Positions 1-9,993 of a DNA stretch of 64,000 nucleotides are shown here, one piece after another. Under the pieces are notes generated by a model. It ran no database searches. It was not told the origin of the DNA and was given only the letters and a program-made list of their open reading frames with translations. Position 1 is the first letter of the stretch. Every line of letters starts with the position of its first letter. Both the position numbers and the translations under genes were made by a program. The DNA is from Oceanospirillaceae bacterium. GTDB taxonomy: Bacteria > Pseudomonadota > Gammaproteobacteria > Pseudomonadales > Balneatricaceae. The stretch is taken from assembly GCA_003521845.1 (NCBI GenBank), contig DPHB01000001.1, positions 134,578 to 198,577 of the forward strand. Direction: 5' to 3'.

Positions 1-94
1 AGTGCCAGTCTATCTTTACAAAACTATCAAAGTCAGTGCTGGTGTCGTATGACTCTTTGTTCGGCGTTGAAGTGCCATAATGAGCTGCTGTGCT

Positions 95-2092
95 CTATAG
101 TTCAAATCCTAATTTACGCCCTTCATAAAACGCATAGGGTGCTTGTCTGGGGGCCACGCAATCGCCAATGGTGTGGCAAGCCACGCCTTGTTCTTGTAAT
201 GCTAATTCCAGCTCGTTAAAGGCCATGTTGGTGGTGGCGAGTACGAGTGCCTCAGCACGAATGTCTTCCACGCTGCCATCAAGCATGCTGGTTACCGTGG
301 CTTTCTGGTTAGCACCTTGCCACTGGCTGATGACTGATTCCACCATAAAACGGGCCCCAGCTTGTTTCAGTTGCGAGCGCAGTTTGCCATCGGCTGAGGT
401 GCGCGTGAGTTCCATGCCCACATAAGGGTCTGGTGTCACAATGATCACCGGGTGTCCCTGTTGAGCTAGGTGCAGGGCAGTACCTAGGCCACGCCAGTTA
501 CCACCTTCATCGAGCACAATAACCGGCGCACCGTCAGACAGGCGCAGTTCTTTGCGCATGACTTGTTCGGCGCATGCCACCTTGTGATCTAGACCGGGTA
601 GGGTGTCTTCGGCCCCCAGCCAGCGTTGGCGGCCTGTGCCATCGGGCATGGAGCCGGTCGCTAGCACGACCTCGTCAGCGGTAAAGGCATTAATATCCTG
701 TTCATCCATAAACGTGTTGTAGTTGACCGTGACGCCGAGCTTTTCAAACTGGGTTTGGTACCATTGCAACAGCTCCAATATCTGCCCACGGCGCGGCGCT
801 AGGCCGGCTAGATGAAATTGGCCACCGAGTTCGGGCATGGCTTCGCATAAGGTCACTTGATGTCCGCGTTCCGCAGCTACTCGAGCGCATTCAAGGCCAG
901 CGGGGCCACCACCAATTACCAGTACCTTTTTACTCTGCTTGCTAGTGGTAAAACGATCACCTCCCCATTGGTGTTCGCGGCCCACGGATGGGTTGACTAG
1001 GCAAGATATCCAGTAGTCTCGGGAACGTCTTCCCCAGCACATTTGGTTGCAAGATATACAACCGCGAATGTCTTCTTCACGCCCCGCTAAGGCTTTATTG
1101 GCCAGGTGTGGGTCGGCGATTTGGCCGCGCACAATGGATACCAGGTCGGCCTCTTTACTTGCAATGACATAGTCAGCGTTCTCTGGTGTGCGCACATGGC
1201 TTTCGCAGCTCACAATGGCATGGTTGATTGTTTTTTTCACCGCGCTGGCGAGGTCTGCACCGAGTTTCTCACCATACATAAAGGTGGGCATTAGACTACC
1301 AAAGTCCAGATAACCACCGCTGCCACAGGTAACATAATCCATGTGATGTTGGCTATCGTGGGTGGCGATGATCTGTAGGAGTTCGTTTTTGTTTAGTTCA
1401 AACTCGGCTACGGGGGCATGGCTAATGGCCATGCCAATAATGAAATCTGGGCCACAGGCGGCACGTATGTCTTCACAAAGCCGTGTACTAAAACGCATTC
1501 GGTTGGCTAAGCTGCCTCCCCATTGGTCGGTACGTTTATTCGACCAAGAACTCCAAAACTGCTCTATCAAGGCATGGTAGTTGGCAAATAGCTCGATGCC
1601 GTCAAAACCAGCCAGTTGGCAGTTTTTGGCGGTCGTTACAAAGGCGCTAATGGTTTCCTCGATTTCTACTTCACTCATGGCATGGCTGCCATCGGAATCA
1701 TGATAGGAAGGCATACCAGAAGGGGACCAGCCAGCATGGAAGGCATTGTCGGCATCGGCATGTTGGCCCACATGATAGAGCTGTTGGATCATCACCGTAC
1801 CGTATTCTTTACAGGCTTGGGTGATGACTTTGAAAGGCTCTATGACGCTGTCGTCTAGGTGGCGAAAGTTGCCTCGGGTCAGCACGGCCGCTGGGTGTAC
1901 CGGCATGGGTTCCACAACTATCATGGCGGCACCGCCCATGGCCCGTTCTAGGTAGTAGCCTAGATGCTGCTCGGAGGGCAAACCATTGACTGACATGTTG
2001 GCTGTGTGGGCACCAAAAACAATGCGGTTTTTCAGGGTTTTGTGGCGAATTTGTATAGCTTGGAATAGGCTTTTTCGGATGGGGGCGCTCAT
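95..2092 (-). CDS. Fe-S flavoprotein of the OYE / trimethylamine dehydrogenase-like family
   Basis: 665 residues. Residues 1 to about 340 form an Old Yellow Enzyme-type FMN barrel. A 4Fe-4S cysteine set follows at Cys345, Cys348, Cys352 and Cys364 (C-x2-C-x3-C-x11-C). A Rossmann domain then begins with GGGPAG near residue 394. This is the layout of 2,4-dienoyl-CoA reductase, trimethylamine/dimethylamine dehydrogenase and histamine dehydrogenase. Such proteins pass electrons between a substrate on FMN and NAD(P)H or an electron-transfer flavoprotein in the cytoplasm. The substrate cannot be told from the sequence. The gene stands alone, and a second, different family member lies at 23145-25184 in a methylated-amine context, which makes an N-methyl amine a reasonable guess. 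The next gene upstream, a chemoreceptor, is functionally unrelated. The family is secure; the substrate is open. Confidence 0.88.
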   Translation of the reverse strand: MSAPIRKSLFQAIQIRHKTLKNRIVFGAHTANMSVNGLPSEQHLGYYLERAMGGAAMIVVEPMPVHPAAVLTRGNFRHLDDSVIEPFKVITQACKEYGTVMIQQLYHVGQHADADNAFHAGWSPSGMPSYHDSDGSHAMSEVEIEETISAFVTTAKNCQLAGFDGIELFANYHALIEQFWSSWSNKRTDQWGGSLANRMRFSTRLCEDIRAACGPDFIIGMAISHAPVAEFELNKNELLQIIATHDSQHHMDYVTCGSGGYLDFGSLMPTFMYGEKLGADLASAVKKTINHAIVSCESHVRTPENADYVIASKEADLVSIVRGQIADPHLANKALAGREEDIRGCISCNQMCWGRRSRDYWISCLVNPSVGREHQWGGDRFTTSKQSKKVLVIGGGPAGLECARVAAERGHQVTLCEAMPELGGQFHLAGLAPRRGQILELLQWYQTQFEKLGVTVNYNTFMDEQDINAFTADEVVLATGSMPDGTGRQRWLGAEDTLPGLDHKVACAEQVMRKELRLSDGAPVIVLDEGGNWRGLGTALHLAQQGHPVIIVTPDPYVGMELTRTSADGKLRSQLKQAGARFMVESVISQWQGANQKATVTSMLDGSVEDIRAEALVLATTNMAFNELELALQEQGVACHTIGDCVAPRQAPYAFYEGRKLGFEL

Positions 2093-2196
2093 GGCACTGC
2101 CTCATGGTAAATAGCAAGTCAGAGCCTAATATACGATTATCTCTAGCAAATTCACAATGATAGTTTTTTGGCCTTTGCATAACTTATACGCATGTA

Positions 2197-2222
2197 AAAA
2201 AGGCCCTGTAGAGGACCTTTTT
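2197..2222 (-). terminator. Hairpin terminator after the chemoreceptor gene
   Basis: An A5-GG run pairs with CC-T5 and an inner CCC/GG stem around a 6-nt loop, leaving a U-rich tail on the minus strand. A second perfect 9-bp hairpin (CCAAGGCTA / TAGCCTTGG, about 2233-2256) surrounds the stop codon of the gene itself. Confidence 0.55.
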
Positions 2223-2246
2223 GGACATAACACCAAGGCTATAAGC

Positions 2247-4100
2247 TTAGCCTTGGTTAGCCTCTATGCGATAACCGCAACGCATGCCGCCCCAGTGTTC
2301 GCCGTTGACATAAATAGGTGCTGATAAATCAAACATCAGTTCACCTGTGTCACGACGGTAAGTTTGCAGCTTGTAACGCTCTTCATGGCGGCCGACAGAA
2401 ATACCCACGCGGTCGGTGAACAAACGTTTGGTACGGTTGCCGACGAAGTCTTTGTCGTAGTTGCCGGTAATTGGCTGGCAGAACTGGTCGTTATGGGTTG
2501 GTACATATCCATTTGGGTCCGCACAGATGACAAACACCGCAAAACCACTGCGCTTGAGTAAATCTTCTTGAATAGGTGGTAATAGCTCGTCACACAGGCC
2601 GTCAAATGCGGTCTTGTACTTTTGTGGGTTGGAGCCTGGTACTTCATGATAGTTGAAATCAAACAGGGCTTGGTGGCTAATTCGACCTTGTCGAATGGCA
2701 TTTTCAAAGGCCTGGCCGACTCGCTGCACGCCTTCTACTACCAAGTTATGGGCATCTTGGTGGTTAGGGTGATTCAATTCGTTTTTGTTGAGTTTAAACA
2801 AACCGACAGCATCTTTCAGATGGCTAGCTTCACCGTCTAAGCGCTGGGTGTGAGAAAATAGGTCATTCGCCAATTGGCTGTTTTGTTGAGTAATGTTATC
2901 TAACTCAATAATGGCCGAGTTAGCCGACTGCACGCCCCGTCCCTGTTCTTTGGTAGCGGCGCCAATTTCTTTGATTAGTCCAGCCATACTATGTACCGAC
3001 TCAACGACCTTGTTGATGTTATCCGCTGTGCTACTGGCAACAGCTTCGCCTTGCTTGGTAACAGCATTGGAGTTTTCAATGAGGACCGTGATTTCCTTAG
3101 CTGATTCGGCTGATCGTTGCGCTAGGTTACGCACTTCTTGCGCCACTACGGCAAAGCCTCGGCCATGCTCACCGGCGCGGGCTGCTTCTACTGACGCGTT
3201 GAGGGCCAAGAGGTTGGTCTGAAATGCAATTTGATCGATTACTTCGATGATGCCGGTGATTTTATTGGCGCTTTCACCAATGTCGCCAATTACGTTGACG
3301 ACGTTTTTCACTGACTCACTTCCTAGGTTGGCTTCTTCGCTAGCTTGTTGCGCAATGACCACGGCATTGGCGACATAGTCTTGGTTTTGTTGCAGCGTAC
3401 TTTCTAGTTCTTCCATACTGGCACTAGTACTTTGCAAGAAGCTAGCTTGGTCGCCAGTACGTTGGGCAAGGACATCGTTTTGGCGATTGATTTGGCTACT
3501 GATGTCACTGATTGAATCAGCAACGGTACTAGCTTGGCGGATAGCCGCGCTAAGGTTTCAGAGGGTAGAAACCAAGTTGCTGTGCAGGGTAGAGCTACTT
3601 TCTACATGGGACATATCCATGGAAAGGTCACAATCGGCCATCTGCGCAATAATGCTATCGAGTTGTCCCAAGAAGTCATTCATTTGCGTGAAACAGCCAT
3701 TGATCATGCCACCCATTTTCATGACGGATTGATTGCTGCTATGTGGTTCGAAGTGGGTGTCAAAATGCCCTTGGCGAAAGTGCTCCATTTGTGAACTTAG
3801 TGCTTGGCTTAGGGTTACTGGAGCGCTAATGTTTTGCCAATTGGTGACCAAATTTCCGTCACATTCCTGACCTGTCACCATATAAATTTGGGTATTGATG
3901 TCACAGCGCACGCCTTTAGTACCAAGCCCTCTCAGGTCCGCACTTAGCTGCACCAATTTGCTGCCAATAAGCGGACACTCAGTGCCCAGTTGTTGTTTTA
4001 GCCTTGGGCTGATGTAATCAATAGCCCCGCTGGAATCTACGAGCATGAGGGTGGCATTGGAACTATCTAGTATGTGTTTAGCGGGCAAATTGGCAGGCAT
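2247..4100 (-). pseudogene. Cytoplasmic methyl-accepting chemotaxis protein interrupted by one in-frame TGA
   Basis: Two open stretches, 4100-3558 and 3557-2247, lie in the same reading frame and are separated only by a TGA at 3558-3560. Read through, they give a 617-codon chemoreceptor. An N-terminal PAS-like sensor (about residues 1-80) leads to a HAMP-like linker. Next comes the MCP signalling hairpin, with the highly conserved tip [22 protein letters not shown]-terminal ligand-binding domain of about 140 residues ends the protein. There is no membrane segment, so it is a soluble receptor. The codons on both sides of the TGA translate to normal MCP sequence (NLVSTL, then NLSAAIRQA), so nothing else is disturbed. 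A single change such as CGA to TGA would explain it. The downstream part could start weakly at a TTG at 3437 and keep the signalling domain. Sequencing error, a recent nonsense mutation or readthrough are all possible. Confidence 0.8.
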
Positions 4101-4339
4101 AATATGGCAAGCATGTCTTTATTATAATAAGTGTAGGATAGTCGCCTAAAGTGATACTGCAAACAATTAACTTAAAGTCGTAGGCAGGTTGTTTAGCTGA
4201 GAAGCACATTGGCTGCGGCCAGGGCAAACAAGCAATTAGAGACTATAGTTGTTACAGAGCAAGCAACTAATGGCATGACTTTTATATGAGCTATTTACAC
4301 CATCTATTGGTTTCACGGACTAGGACAAAATAACACCCT

Positions 4340-6529
4340 ATGTTTAGTCCAAGGCAGATAATAAATAATTTAATACTATTGGTTTTGGCATTTGTATTGT
4401 TGCTGCTATATGTGTTGCAGCAACAACCAAGTCTTGGCTTTTCTGTTGACAAGCAAACGCATAAAGTATTGGTTGCAGAGGTGCAACCTTGGTTGGCCAA
4501 AATTGGATTGAAGAAGGGAGATGAGCTAATAGCATTGGGCTTTGCAGATGGTCCAAATAGTCCTTTATATAGGCACAACTTGCCTATGCAAACGCTAGAA
4601 AGGCGGCAATACTTTGCTAACCTCAAAGCTTACCATTTGAGTCAAGCTAGCCTATATAAACAACTCCCCCAAACTCATAAGCACCTTATTTTGGCTGATG
4701 CCCGGCGGGTAGCCTACCCGCCGCACAATCTAACCTTGAGCCATTTGCCCTATGCTTTTTGGGTAATATTGTCGTTTGGGCTTGCCGGCTGCCTAGTAAG
4801 CCTCCTGTTGTGGGCATGGTACCCACAACGTAAAGAAACGATTTGTTTTATGCTCAATGGCTTTGGGTTTTTAATACTGACCATTCCCTCAGCGACATTG
4901 CAGATTGAAATGGCGGTATTTCACCCCACTTTGGTGATGCTTTTGCATTGTGCTTTTGTGCTTGGTCATGGAATATTTTTGGCCTTTGGGCTAGGTGTTT
5001 TAGTCTATTTTCCACAACCATTACCTCGCCCAGCGCGGCTTGTTTATAGCTTGGTAGGGGTCGCTGCAATAGTGGTTGTTTATGGATTTTTCAATAAGTG
5101 GGAGTGGGGTAAAGCAGTAACTGAGCAGTACTTATTTGTTTCTGGAAACGAGCTTTATGCCGGCATAGGAGGTGCTTTTTCTATTGCCTTGGGCTTGTGT
5201 GCTTGGCAATGGAAAAATACCCAACGCTTGCCTTTACAGCGTTTACAAACTTATTGGGTTGTCCTAGCTTGGTTGGTGGGACCGGTGATATATCTGGCTT
5301 TTTACATGCTGCCGATGATGCTTAATCAGCAACCTATATTAGGTCGTGTGGGTGCTTGGGCCGTGGTCTTTTGTAGCTATTGGATGCTGTTGTTGGTGAT
5401 TGGTAAATTCCACCTTATTCAAATTGAACGGCATTTTCAGATTGCTTGGTTTTGGGTTTTGGCCACAGGCTTAGCGCTTGCTGCTGACGTATTTATGGTG
5501 ACGGTAATTCAGTTAGAAGAAAAAACCGCGCTTTCTCTAATTTTGGTCGCTGTAATATGGGGTTATTTCCCTATTCGGCATTATTTTTATCAACGCTCCG
5601 CCAGTCAACGTAACCGTCATTACAATCAGGCATTTTCGGAAACTATGTTGATGTTGATGAAAAACCCGATAAGTGGCGTCAATAGTTCTCAAGAACTATG
5701 GAAATCTGCATTGGTAAAGTGCTTTAACCCGGTTACGATTCATGCCAGTGAACAACTGCAAAGCACCGGCATAGGTAATAGAGGGCAATCGTTGTTTGTT
5801 TCGGCCAGCCAATACGGTACTGCATTTGATCTCCACTATGCTGAAAACGGTAGCCGATTGTTTAACGCAGATGATCAAGAACTAGTGATCACGTTACAGT
5901 TGTTATTTAAACGTATGGTGAGCGTGCAACATGCTTTTGTCGCTGGCCAGCAAAAAGAACGCAATCGGATTCGTAGAGATTTGCATGACCAAATTGGGCA
6001 TCAACTGTTATCACTGATCTATGCATCTAAAGAAGATAGCACGCGCAAAATTGCCCAACATACCTTGGATCAGCTGCGCGATGTGATACGTTCTTTGCGC
6101 GAAGAGTCAGTCAAAATAGACAGTCTGGTTGCCGAAATACGGGGCTTGGCTCAAGAGTTTTGCCATCATGCCGGTGTTACCTTGCAGTGGCACAGTGGTG
6201 CCCATGATACCTTGGTGCAAATCCATCCCCATCGGTATCTGAATATTCTTAATATTACGCGCGAGTTGCTGAGCAATGCTGTGCAGCATGGGCACGCGCA
6301 ATGCATAACCATGCAGTTGTCTTGGAATGACGCCATATTCAGCTTACGAGTAGCCGATAATGGTATTGGGTTTGATAACTCAATACCTGATTCGGGGTAT
6401 GGGCTAGACAATATAAATAGCCGGATTGAAGAGCTAGATGCTACCTTGGAGTGGCGTCATGAGCGGGGCACTAGCGCACAAATAGTGATTCCCATTGCTG
6501 CTAAGGAGACCGATATTGAGCACTATTAA
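4340..6529 (+). CDS. Membrane sensor histidine kinase, NarX/HisKA_3 type
   Basis: 729 residues. An N-terminal membrane helix is followed by a short PDZ-like extracytoplasmic stretch (KIGLKKGDELIALGF, about residues 50-70). Some seven to eight further membrane helices follow to about residue 420. The C-terminal cytoplasmic part carries the HisKA_3 dimerisation box with phospho-acceptor His549 in RRDLHDQIGHQLL. The ATPase domain has the N box (ITRELLSNAVQHG) and G boxes (DNGIGFD, GYGLDNI). The ligand is not evident. The start ATG is the first in frame after a 239-nt gap. The partner regulator follows with a short overlap, so the two are one transcription unit. No target gene can be assigned from the neighbours. 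Confidence 0.88.
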   Translation: MFSPRQIINNLILLVLAFVLLLLYVLQQQPSLGFSVDKQTHKVLVAEVQPWLAKIGLKKGDELIALGFADGPNSPLYRHNLPMQTLERRQYFANLKAYHLSQASLYKQLPQTHKHLILADARRVAYPPHNLTLSHLPYAFWVILSFGLAGCLVSLLLWAWYPQRKETICFMLNGFGFLILTIPSATLQIEMAVFHPTLVMLLHCAFVLGHGIFLAFGLGVLVYFPQPLPRPARLVYSLVGVAAIVVVYGFFNKWEWGKAVTEQYLFVSGNELYAGIGGAFSIALGLCAWQWKNTQRLPLQRLQTYWVVLAWLVGPVIYLAFYMLPMMLNQQPILGRVGAWAVVFCSYWMLLLVIGKFHLIQIERHFQIAWFWVLATGLALAADVFMVTVIQLEEKTALSLILVAVIWGYFPIRHYFYQRSASQRNRHYNQAFSETMLMLMKNPISGVNSSQELWKSALVKCFNPVTIHASEQLQSTGIGNRGQSLFVSASQYGTAFDLHYAENGSRLFNADDQELVITLQLLFKRMVSVQHAFVAGQQKERNRIRRDLHDQIGHQLLSLIYASKEDSTRKIAQHTLDQLRDVIRSLREESVKIDSLVAEIRGLAQEFCHHAGVTLQWHSGAHDTLVQIHPHRYLNILNITRELLSNAVQHGHAQCITMQLSWNDAIFSLRVADNGIGFDNSIPDSGYGLDNINSRIEELDATLEWRHERGTSAQIVIPIAAKETDIEHY

Positions 6530-7181
6530 AGACATTTTGATAGTCGAAGATCACCCTCAAGCAACCAGCGTCTTAGCGGCCGTTGTTTGCAGTGAGTTTG
6601 GTCAGGTACAAATTGCCACGGCGGCTAGCGTGAGTGAGGGTAAGCGACAGTTATTGCACCATGTATATGATATGGCGTTGATTGATTTAGGCTTACCCGA
6701 TGGCAGTGGACTTGAACTAATAGGGCAGATTGTCGCCACCACACCCGCTACTTTGATTATCGTGACCACTATTTTTGACGATGAATTTAATTTGTTTGAA
6801 GCTTTACGAGCAGGGGCGAACGGCTATTTATTGAAAGGGCATTCGGCGCCAGAATTAGCTGCCTTTTTACGTGATGCCGTTGCCGGGCAACTGCCCTTGT
6901 CACCGAGTGTCGCGCAATCCGTGTTGGCCTTTTTTCGTCAACATAGGGATGACTCTGGTGGCGCAGCCAACTATGCATTAGCCGATGAATTGACTGGGAG
7001 AGAGGTAGAAATACTGGCTATGATTGCCAAAGGCTACCGAGTAAAAGAAGTAAGCGAACTGCTGAAAATAGCCACCAATACCGTATCCGTACATATCAAA
7101 AGCATCTACCGCAAACTCAACCTACATAATCGCGCCGAGGCCACCGCTGTGGCCGTGACCATGAATCTATACAAGCCTTAA
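6516..7181 (+). CDS. NarL/LuxR-family response regulator
   Basis: 221 residues from the chosen start. The receiver domain has the acidic pocket (VED) and phospho-acceptor Asp57 in ALIDLGLPDG. A LuxR-type helix-turn-helix occupies the last 65 residues (LTGREVEILAMIAKGY, then TVSVHIKSIYRKL). There is no ATG start. I chose the TTG at 6516 because AAGGAG lies 7 nt upstream and the receiver fold begins directly after it. A TTG at 6495 in the same frame has no such site. The first codons overlap the last 14 nt of the kinase gene, which suggests translational coupling. It should be activated by the kinase at 4340-6529. Confidence 0.9.
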   Translation: MSTIKDILIVEDHPQATSVLAAVVCSEFGQVQIATAASVSEGKRQLLHHVYDMALIDLGLPDGSGLELIGQIVATTPATLIIVTTIFDDEFNLFEALRAGANGYLLKGHSAPELAAFLRDAVAGQLPLSPSVAQSVLAFFRQHRDDSGGAANYALADELTGREVEILAMIAKGYRVKEVSELLKIATNTVSVHIKSIYRKLNLHNRAEATAVAVTMNLYKP

Positions 7182-7369
7182 TCGCTTTGGTGAGCTAAAC
7201 ATAACCTATTTAGGTTATTCAATAGAGGCTCGCATCTGGTTATAGTTATGTTGCAGGTTACCTCTCAAGTTGTTAACTGTTGTTGGTATTAACCTTCACA
7301 AAAAGCTGAGTTATTGAGTGTGTTTCAGGGATGATTAAAAGACCAAGGACGGTCATTTTAAATCTATAA

Positions 7370-7399
7370 GGCTCTGGTGCTGAATACAGCACAGGAGCC
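7370..7399. other. Imperfect hairpin in the 287-nt gap after the response regulator
   Basis: Two 13-nt arms (GGCTCTGGTGCTG and CAGCACAGGAGCC) pair with two mismatches around a 4-nt loop. There is no T-run, so it is not a clear terminator. A shorter GACC/GGTC hairpin followed by ATTTTA lies at about 7341-7356. Nothing else in 7182-7468 looks functional. Confidence 0.35.
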
Positions 7400-7468
7400 C
7401 TGCATATAGATGGATCAGCCTGAATGGTTAACTAATATGGGAACGACTTGCATGCCTTTTAAGCTAGC

Positions 7469-8341
7469 ATGCTAAAGTCCTTTGGATGCGCTCAAATTAT
7501 GTTAAAGCAAATCTACCCAACCGGTCATGCCAATCATCTTGGCACGGGCCTTACTGGCAACAAAAAATCATCCAGCCTGACACAAAAAGTAGCAGAAAAA
7601 ACACCAGGAAAACTGGCCTTAATAGTTTCTTTGTTTCTCGTCTGTTTGCTAATTACTGTGTTTTCTCCGCCAGTTACGCAAGCGCCAGACTACCACTACT
7701 TTGTTGATCAACATTCATTTATGGGGCTGCCAAATGTCTTAAACGTGTTGTCTAATATCCCTTTGCTGGTGCTTGGGCTGACAGGCCTATTTATGACTAT
7801 GAAACAGGGAAAAGGAATCGGGCGTTTGGCCAATACAGAAGCATACAGCGCCTTATTCTTTGCCATTATTATGCTTGCGGTAGGTTCCAGTTTTTATCAC
7901 TTGTGGCCTAGTAATCACACCTTATTGTGGGATCGTTTACCTATGGCACTGGGCTGTATGAGCCTGCTTTCGGTCATGGTAGGTGAGTTTGTTGCTAATA
8001 AACTAGGCAAGTTGATGTTATACCCAGCCTTAGCCCTAGGTGCTAGTTCGGTACTTTATTGGTATCACACAGAAACCCAAGGTATGGGTGACTTACGTAG
8101 CTACCTGTTAGTACTGGCATACCCTTTGTTGATCATGCCTATTATGTTGTTATTTTTTAACTCACCGAACAAACATCAAAAAGCTTACTGGTGGTTGTTG
8201 GGCGCTTTTGTTGTAGCAAAAATTTGTCAACACTATGATCAGCAAATATACGACCTAGTCGGAGTCTTAAGTGGCCATACCTTAAAACACCTTATTTCCT
8301 GCTTAGGTATAGCCATGTTTATTAAACATATATCGCGTTAA
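7469..8341 (+). CDS. Ceramidase-like (CREST superfamily) integral membrane protein
   Basis: 290 residues with about seven membrane helices after a polar N-terminus of about 45 residues. The motifs match the alkaline ceramidase/CREST group of membrane metal-dependent hydrolases. GSSFYHLWPSN has the conserved Ser and His, WDRLPMAL the conserved Asp, and SGHTLKHLIS near the C-terminus the two late His. In eukaryotes the family hydrolyses ceramide amides; bacterial members are mostly uncharacterised. Here the substrate is unknown, possibly a lipid amide. Start choice is weak. ATG 7469 has no clear ribosome site, and ATG 7499 would remove ten residues. The gene ends by sharing TTAA with the convergent gene at 8338-8733. 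Confidence 0.7.
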   Translation: MLKSFGCAQIMLKQIYPTGHANHLGTGLTGNKKSSSLTQKVAEKTPGKLALIVSLFLVCLLITVFSPPVTQAPDYHYFVDQHSFMGLPNVLNVLSNIPLLVLGLTGLFMTMKQGKGIGRLANTEAYSALFFAIIMLAVGSSFYHLWPSNHTLLWDRLPMALGCMSLLSVMVGEFVANKLGKLMLYPALALGASSVLYWYHTETQGMGDLRSYLLVLAYPLLIMPIMLLFFNSPNKHQKAYWWLLGAFVVAKICQHYDQQIYDLVGVLSGHTLKHLISCLGIAMFIKHISR

Positions 8342-8733
8342 AAGCTCACTAGGACCGCCCCGATAATGGTGCAACCAAAAGTTGTATAACCACCATCAAT
8401 GAACAGTAGATTACGTGGTTTCATACCATAGGCATAGCAGGTGGCTAGCCATGGTGTCACCATAAATAGACCGATGCCAAAGCCAGTGAGAGCGCCTTTG
8501 TTGAGCCCTTCGATACCGGCCATGATAAATAAATGGCGCATCATAGCGGCGACGACAATGACACTAATTGCAGCGATGACAAAGGGCATGATGCTTTGCT
8601 TACCATCTTCACCTTGTATGTCTTCTAGGCTCATGTTGGCAGCGGCCATCCAAGGCTTAGATAGGGACATGTACCAGATGGCACCGAATACGTAGGCCGC
8701 GGTAGCGGCGGCTAAAACGTTGATATATTCCAT
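8338..8733 (-). CDS. DUF1761 family small membrane protein
   Basis: 131 residues with four predicted helices. The N-terminal pattern NVLAAATAAYVFGAIWYM followed by PWMAAA is typical of DUF1761. No function is established for the family. The gene overlaps the end of the convergent ceramidase-like gene by 4 nt through a shared palindromic TTAA. The MFS gene at 8800-9993 lies 66 nt upstream on the same strand, so the two may be co-transcribed. Confidence 0.75.
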   Translation of the reverse strand: MEYINVLAAATAAYVFGAIWYMSLSKPWMAAANMSLEDIQGEDGKQSIMPFVIAAISVIVVAAMMRHLFIMAGIEGLNKGALTGFGIGLFMVTPWLATCYAYGMKPRNLLFIDGGYTTFGCTIIGAVLVSF

Positions 8734-8799
8734 TGTGATTACTCTGATGTTGTTATTGTTAGGTAGACTAGTATGGCAAAGGAATGGGGTTTTGGCTAT

Positions 8800-9993
8800 T
8801 TATAAAGGCTCTGTGGCAGGAGCATCATCTGCAAAGACAGGTACCCAGTATTTGATGATGAGCATAAGCAGCAAGCCAATAGCCATGACGGTTGACGCCA
8901 TGTATAGGCTGCTAAAGTAGTTGCCGCTCCAAGCACTTAATAAACCACCACCAGCCGGGGCCAATATTTGAGCGAGACCATAAGATAAGGTCATTTTTCC
9001 CATCATTTTGGCCGGTTGAGTTGGATAAAAACGCCCGGCCATAGTCAAAATCATACTCACGATACCGACAAAAGAACTACCAAATATCAGTGCACCTGCA
9101 TAAGCCCAACCAGCGGCATCATGTAAAAAGGGTAATACGGAACCGATTAGCTGCATGATAAAAGCTAAACATAGGGCATTGATAAAACCAATTCTGCGAG
9201 TAATAAAATCCCAGGCCATTGGCGCCGGTGCCGCGGCTATGCCAATTAACATAAATGCAAAGGCACCACCTTCACCACTGATTTGATTAATATGAGCGAC
9301 AATAAAGGTGGTGATGACTGCGTAGCCGACGCCGGCACAAAAATAGGCAATCATCATGAGGTTGTAAAATGTTCGCCCTGGTGGGCGATCAGCCAGTTTT
9401 TTGCCATTGGCGGTAACGCCAGATAAATTGGGTTTGGGTAGCCAAACCCAAGCAGGGATAGCCATAACGGCGGCCAGCGCCGTATAGATAAACCATTGCT
9501 CACGCCAGTCGAAAGCACCTAGCATCAACTCGGCCACTACAGCGGCGAGGGCGACACCACCACCTAGCCCCATGAAATGTATACCAAGTTCTGGCCGCAT
9601 ACTGTTACTGACTAACCAGTGCATAACCAGGCCTGAGCCAATGAGTAGCCCACAAGCGGCTGCCAAACCTGCTATGTAGCGCCAAAAAGCCCACCACCAC
9701 ACGGATTCCGTTAAACCCATAGCCACAGTGGTGAGTATCGCCAAGATAAGGCCTAGGCGATAAAAGTGATCTTTAAGGGTTAGGTTGCTGACAGAGGCGG
9801 CAATGATAGCACCGGTAAAATACCCAAAATAGTTACTGGCTGCTAACCAGCCACCACCCGCCATACTCAAGCCCGCTTCGGCTTGCATAACCGGCAGTAT
9901 AGGCGTATAGGCAAAGCGCGCCACACCAACCATGGTGAGTAGGCTCAAGATTCCCGCAATCAGGACTTTTAGGCGTTGGTTGGCAACTGACAT
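8800..9993 (-). CDS. YbfB/YjiJ-type MFS transporter
   Basis: 397 residues with about twelve membrane helices. The N-terminal signature (GVARFAYTPILPVMQ, then AASNYFGYFTGA) matches the YbfB/YjiJ branch of the major facilitator superfamily. Its substrates are unknown. The C-terminus is short and cytoplasmic. It is the first gene of a possible two-gene unit with the DUF1761 gene. Its ATG lies 192 nt from the divergently read sensor kinase at 10186. That gap shows no open frame I trust. Confidence 0.8.
   Translation of the reverse strand: MSVANQRLKVLIAGILSLLTMVGVARFAYTPILPVMQAEAGLSMAGGGWLAASNYFGYFTGAIIAASVSNLTLKDHFYRLGLILAILTTVAMGLTESVWWWAFWRYIAGLAAACGLLIGSGLVMHWLVSNSMRPELGIHFMGLGGGVALAAVVAELMLGAFDWREQWFIYTALAAVMAIPAWVWLPKPNLSGVTANGKKLADRPPGRTFYNLMMIAYFCAGVGYAVITTFIVAHINQISGEGGAFAFMLIGIAAAPAPMAWDFITRRIGFINALCLAFIMQLIGSVLPFLHDAAGWAYAGALIFGSSFVGIVSMILTMAGRFYPTQPAKMMGKMTLSYGLAQILAPAGGGLLSAWSGNYFSSLYMASTVMAIGLLLMLIIKYWVPVFADDAPATEPL

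Noticed and set aside
1..94. Possible gene end at the left edge.
   Set aside because: An open frame exists by length alone; composition and lack of a recognisable product give no support.
3558..3560. Selenocysteine codon in the chemoreceptor.
   Set aside because: No SECIS-like hairpin was evident just downstream, Sec is not expected in MCP linkers, and the codon sits where ordinary residues occur.
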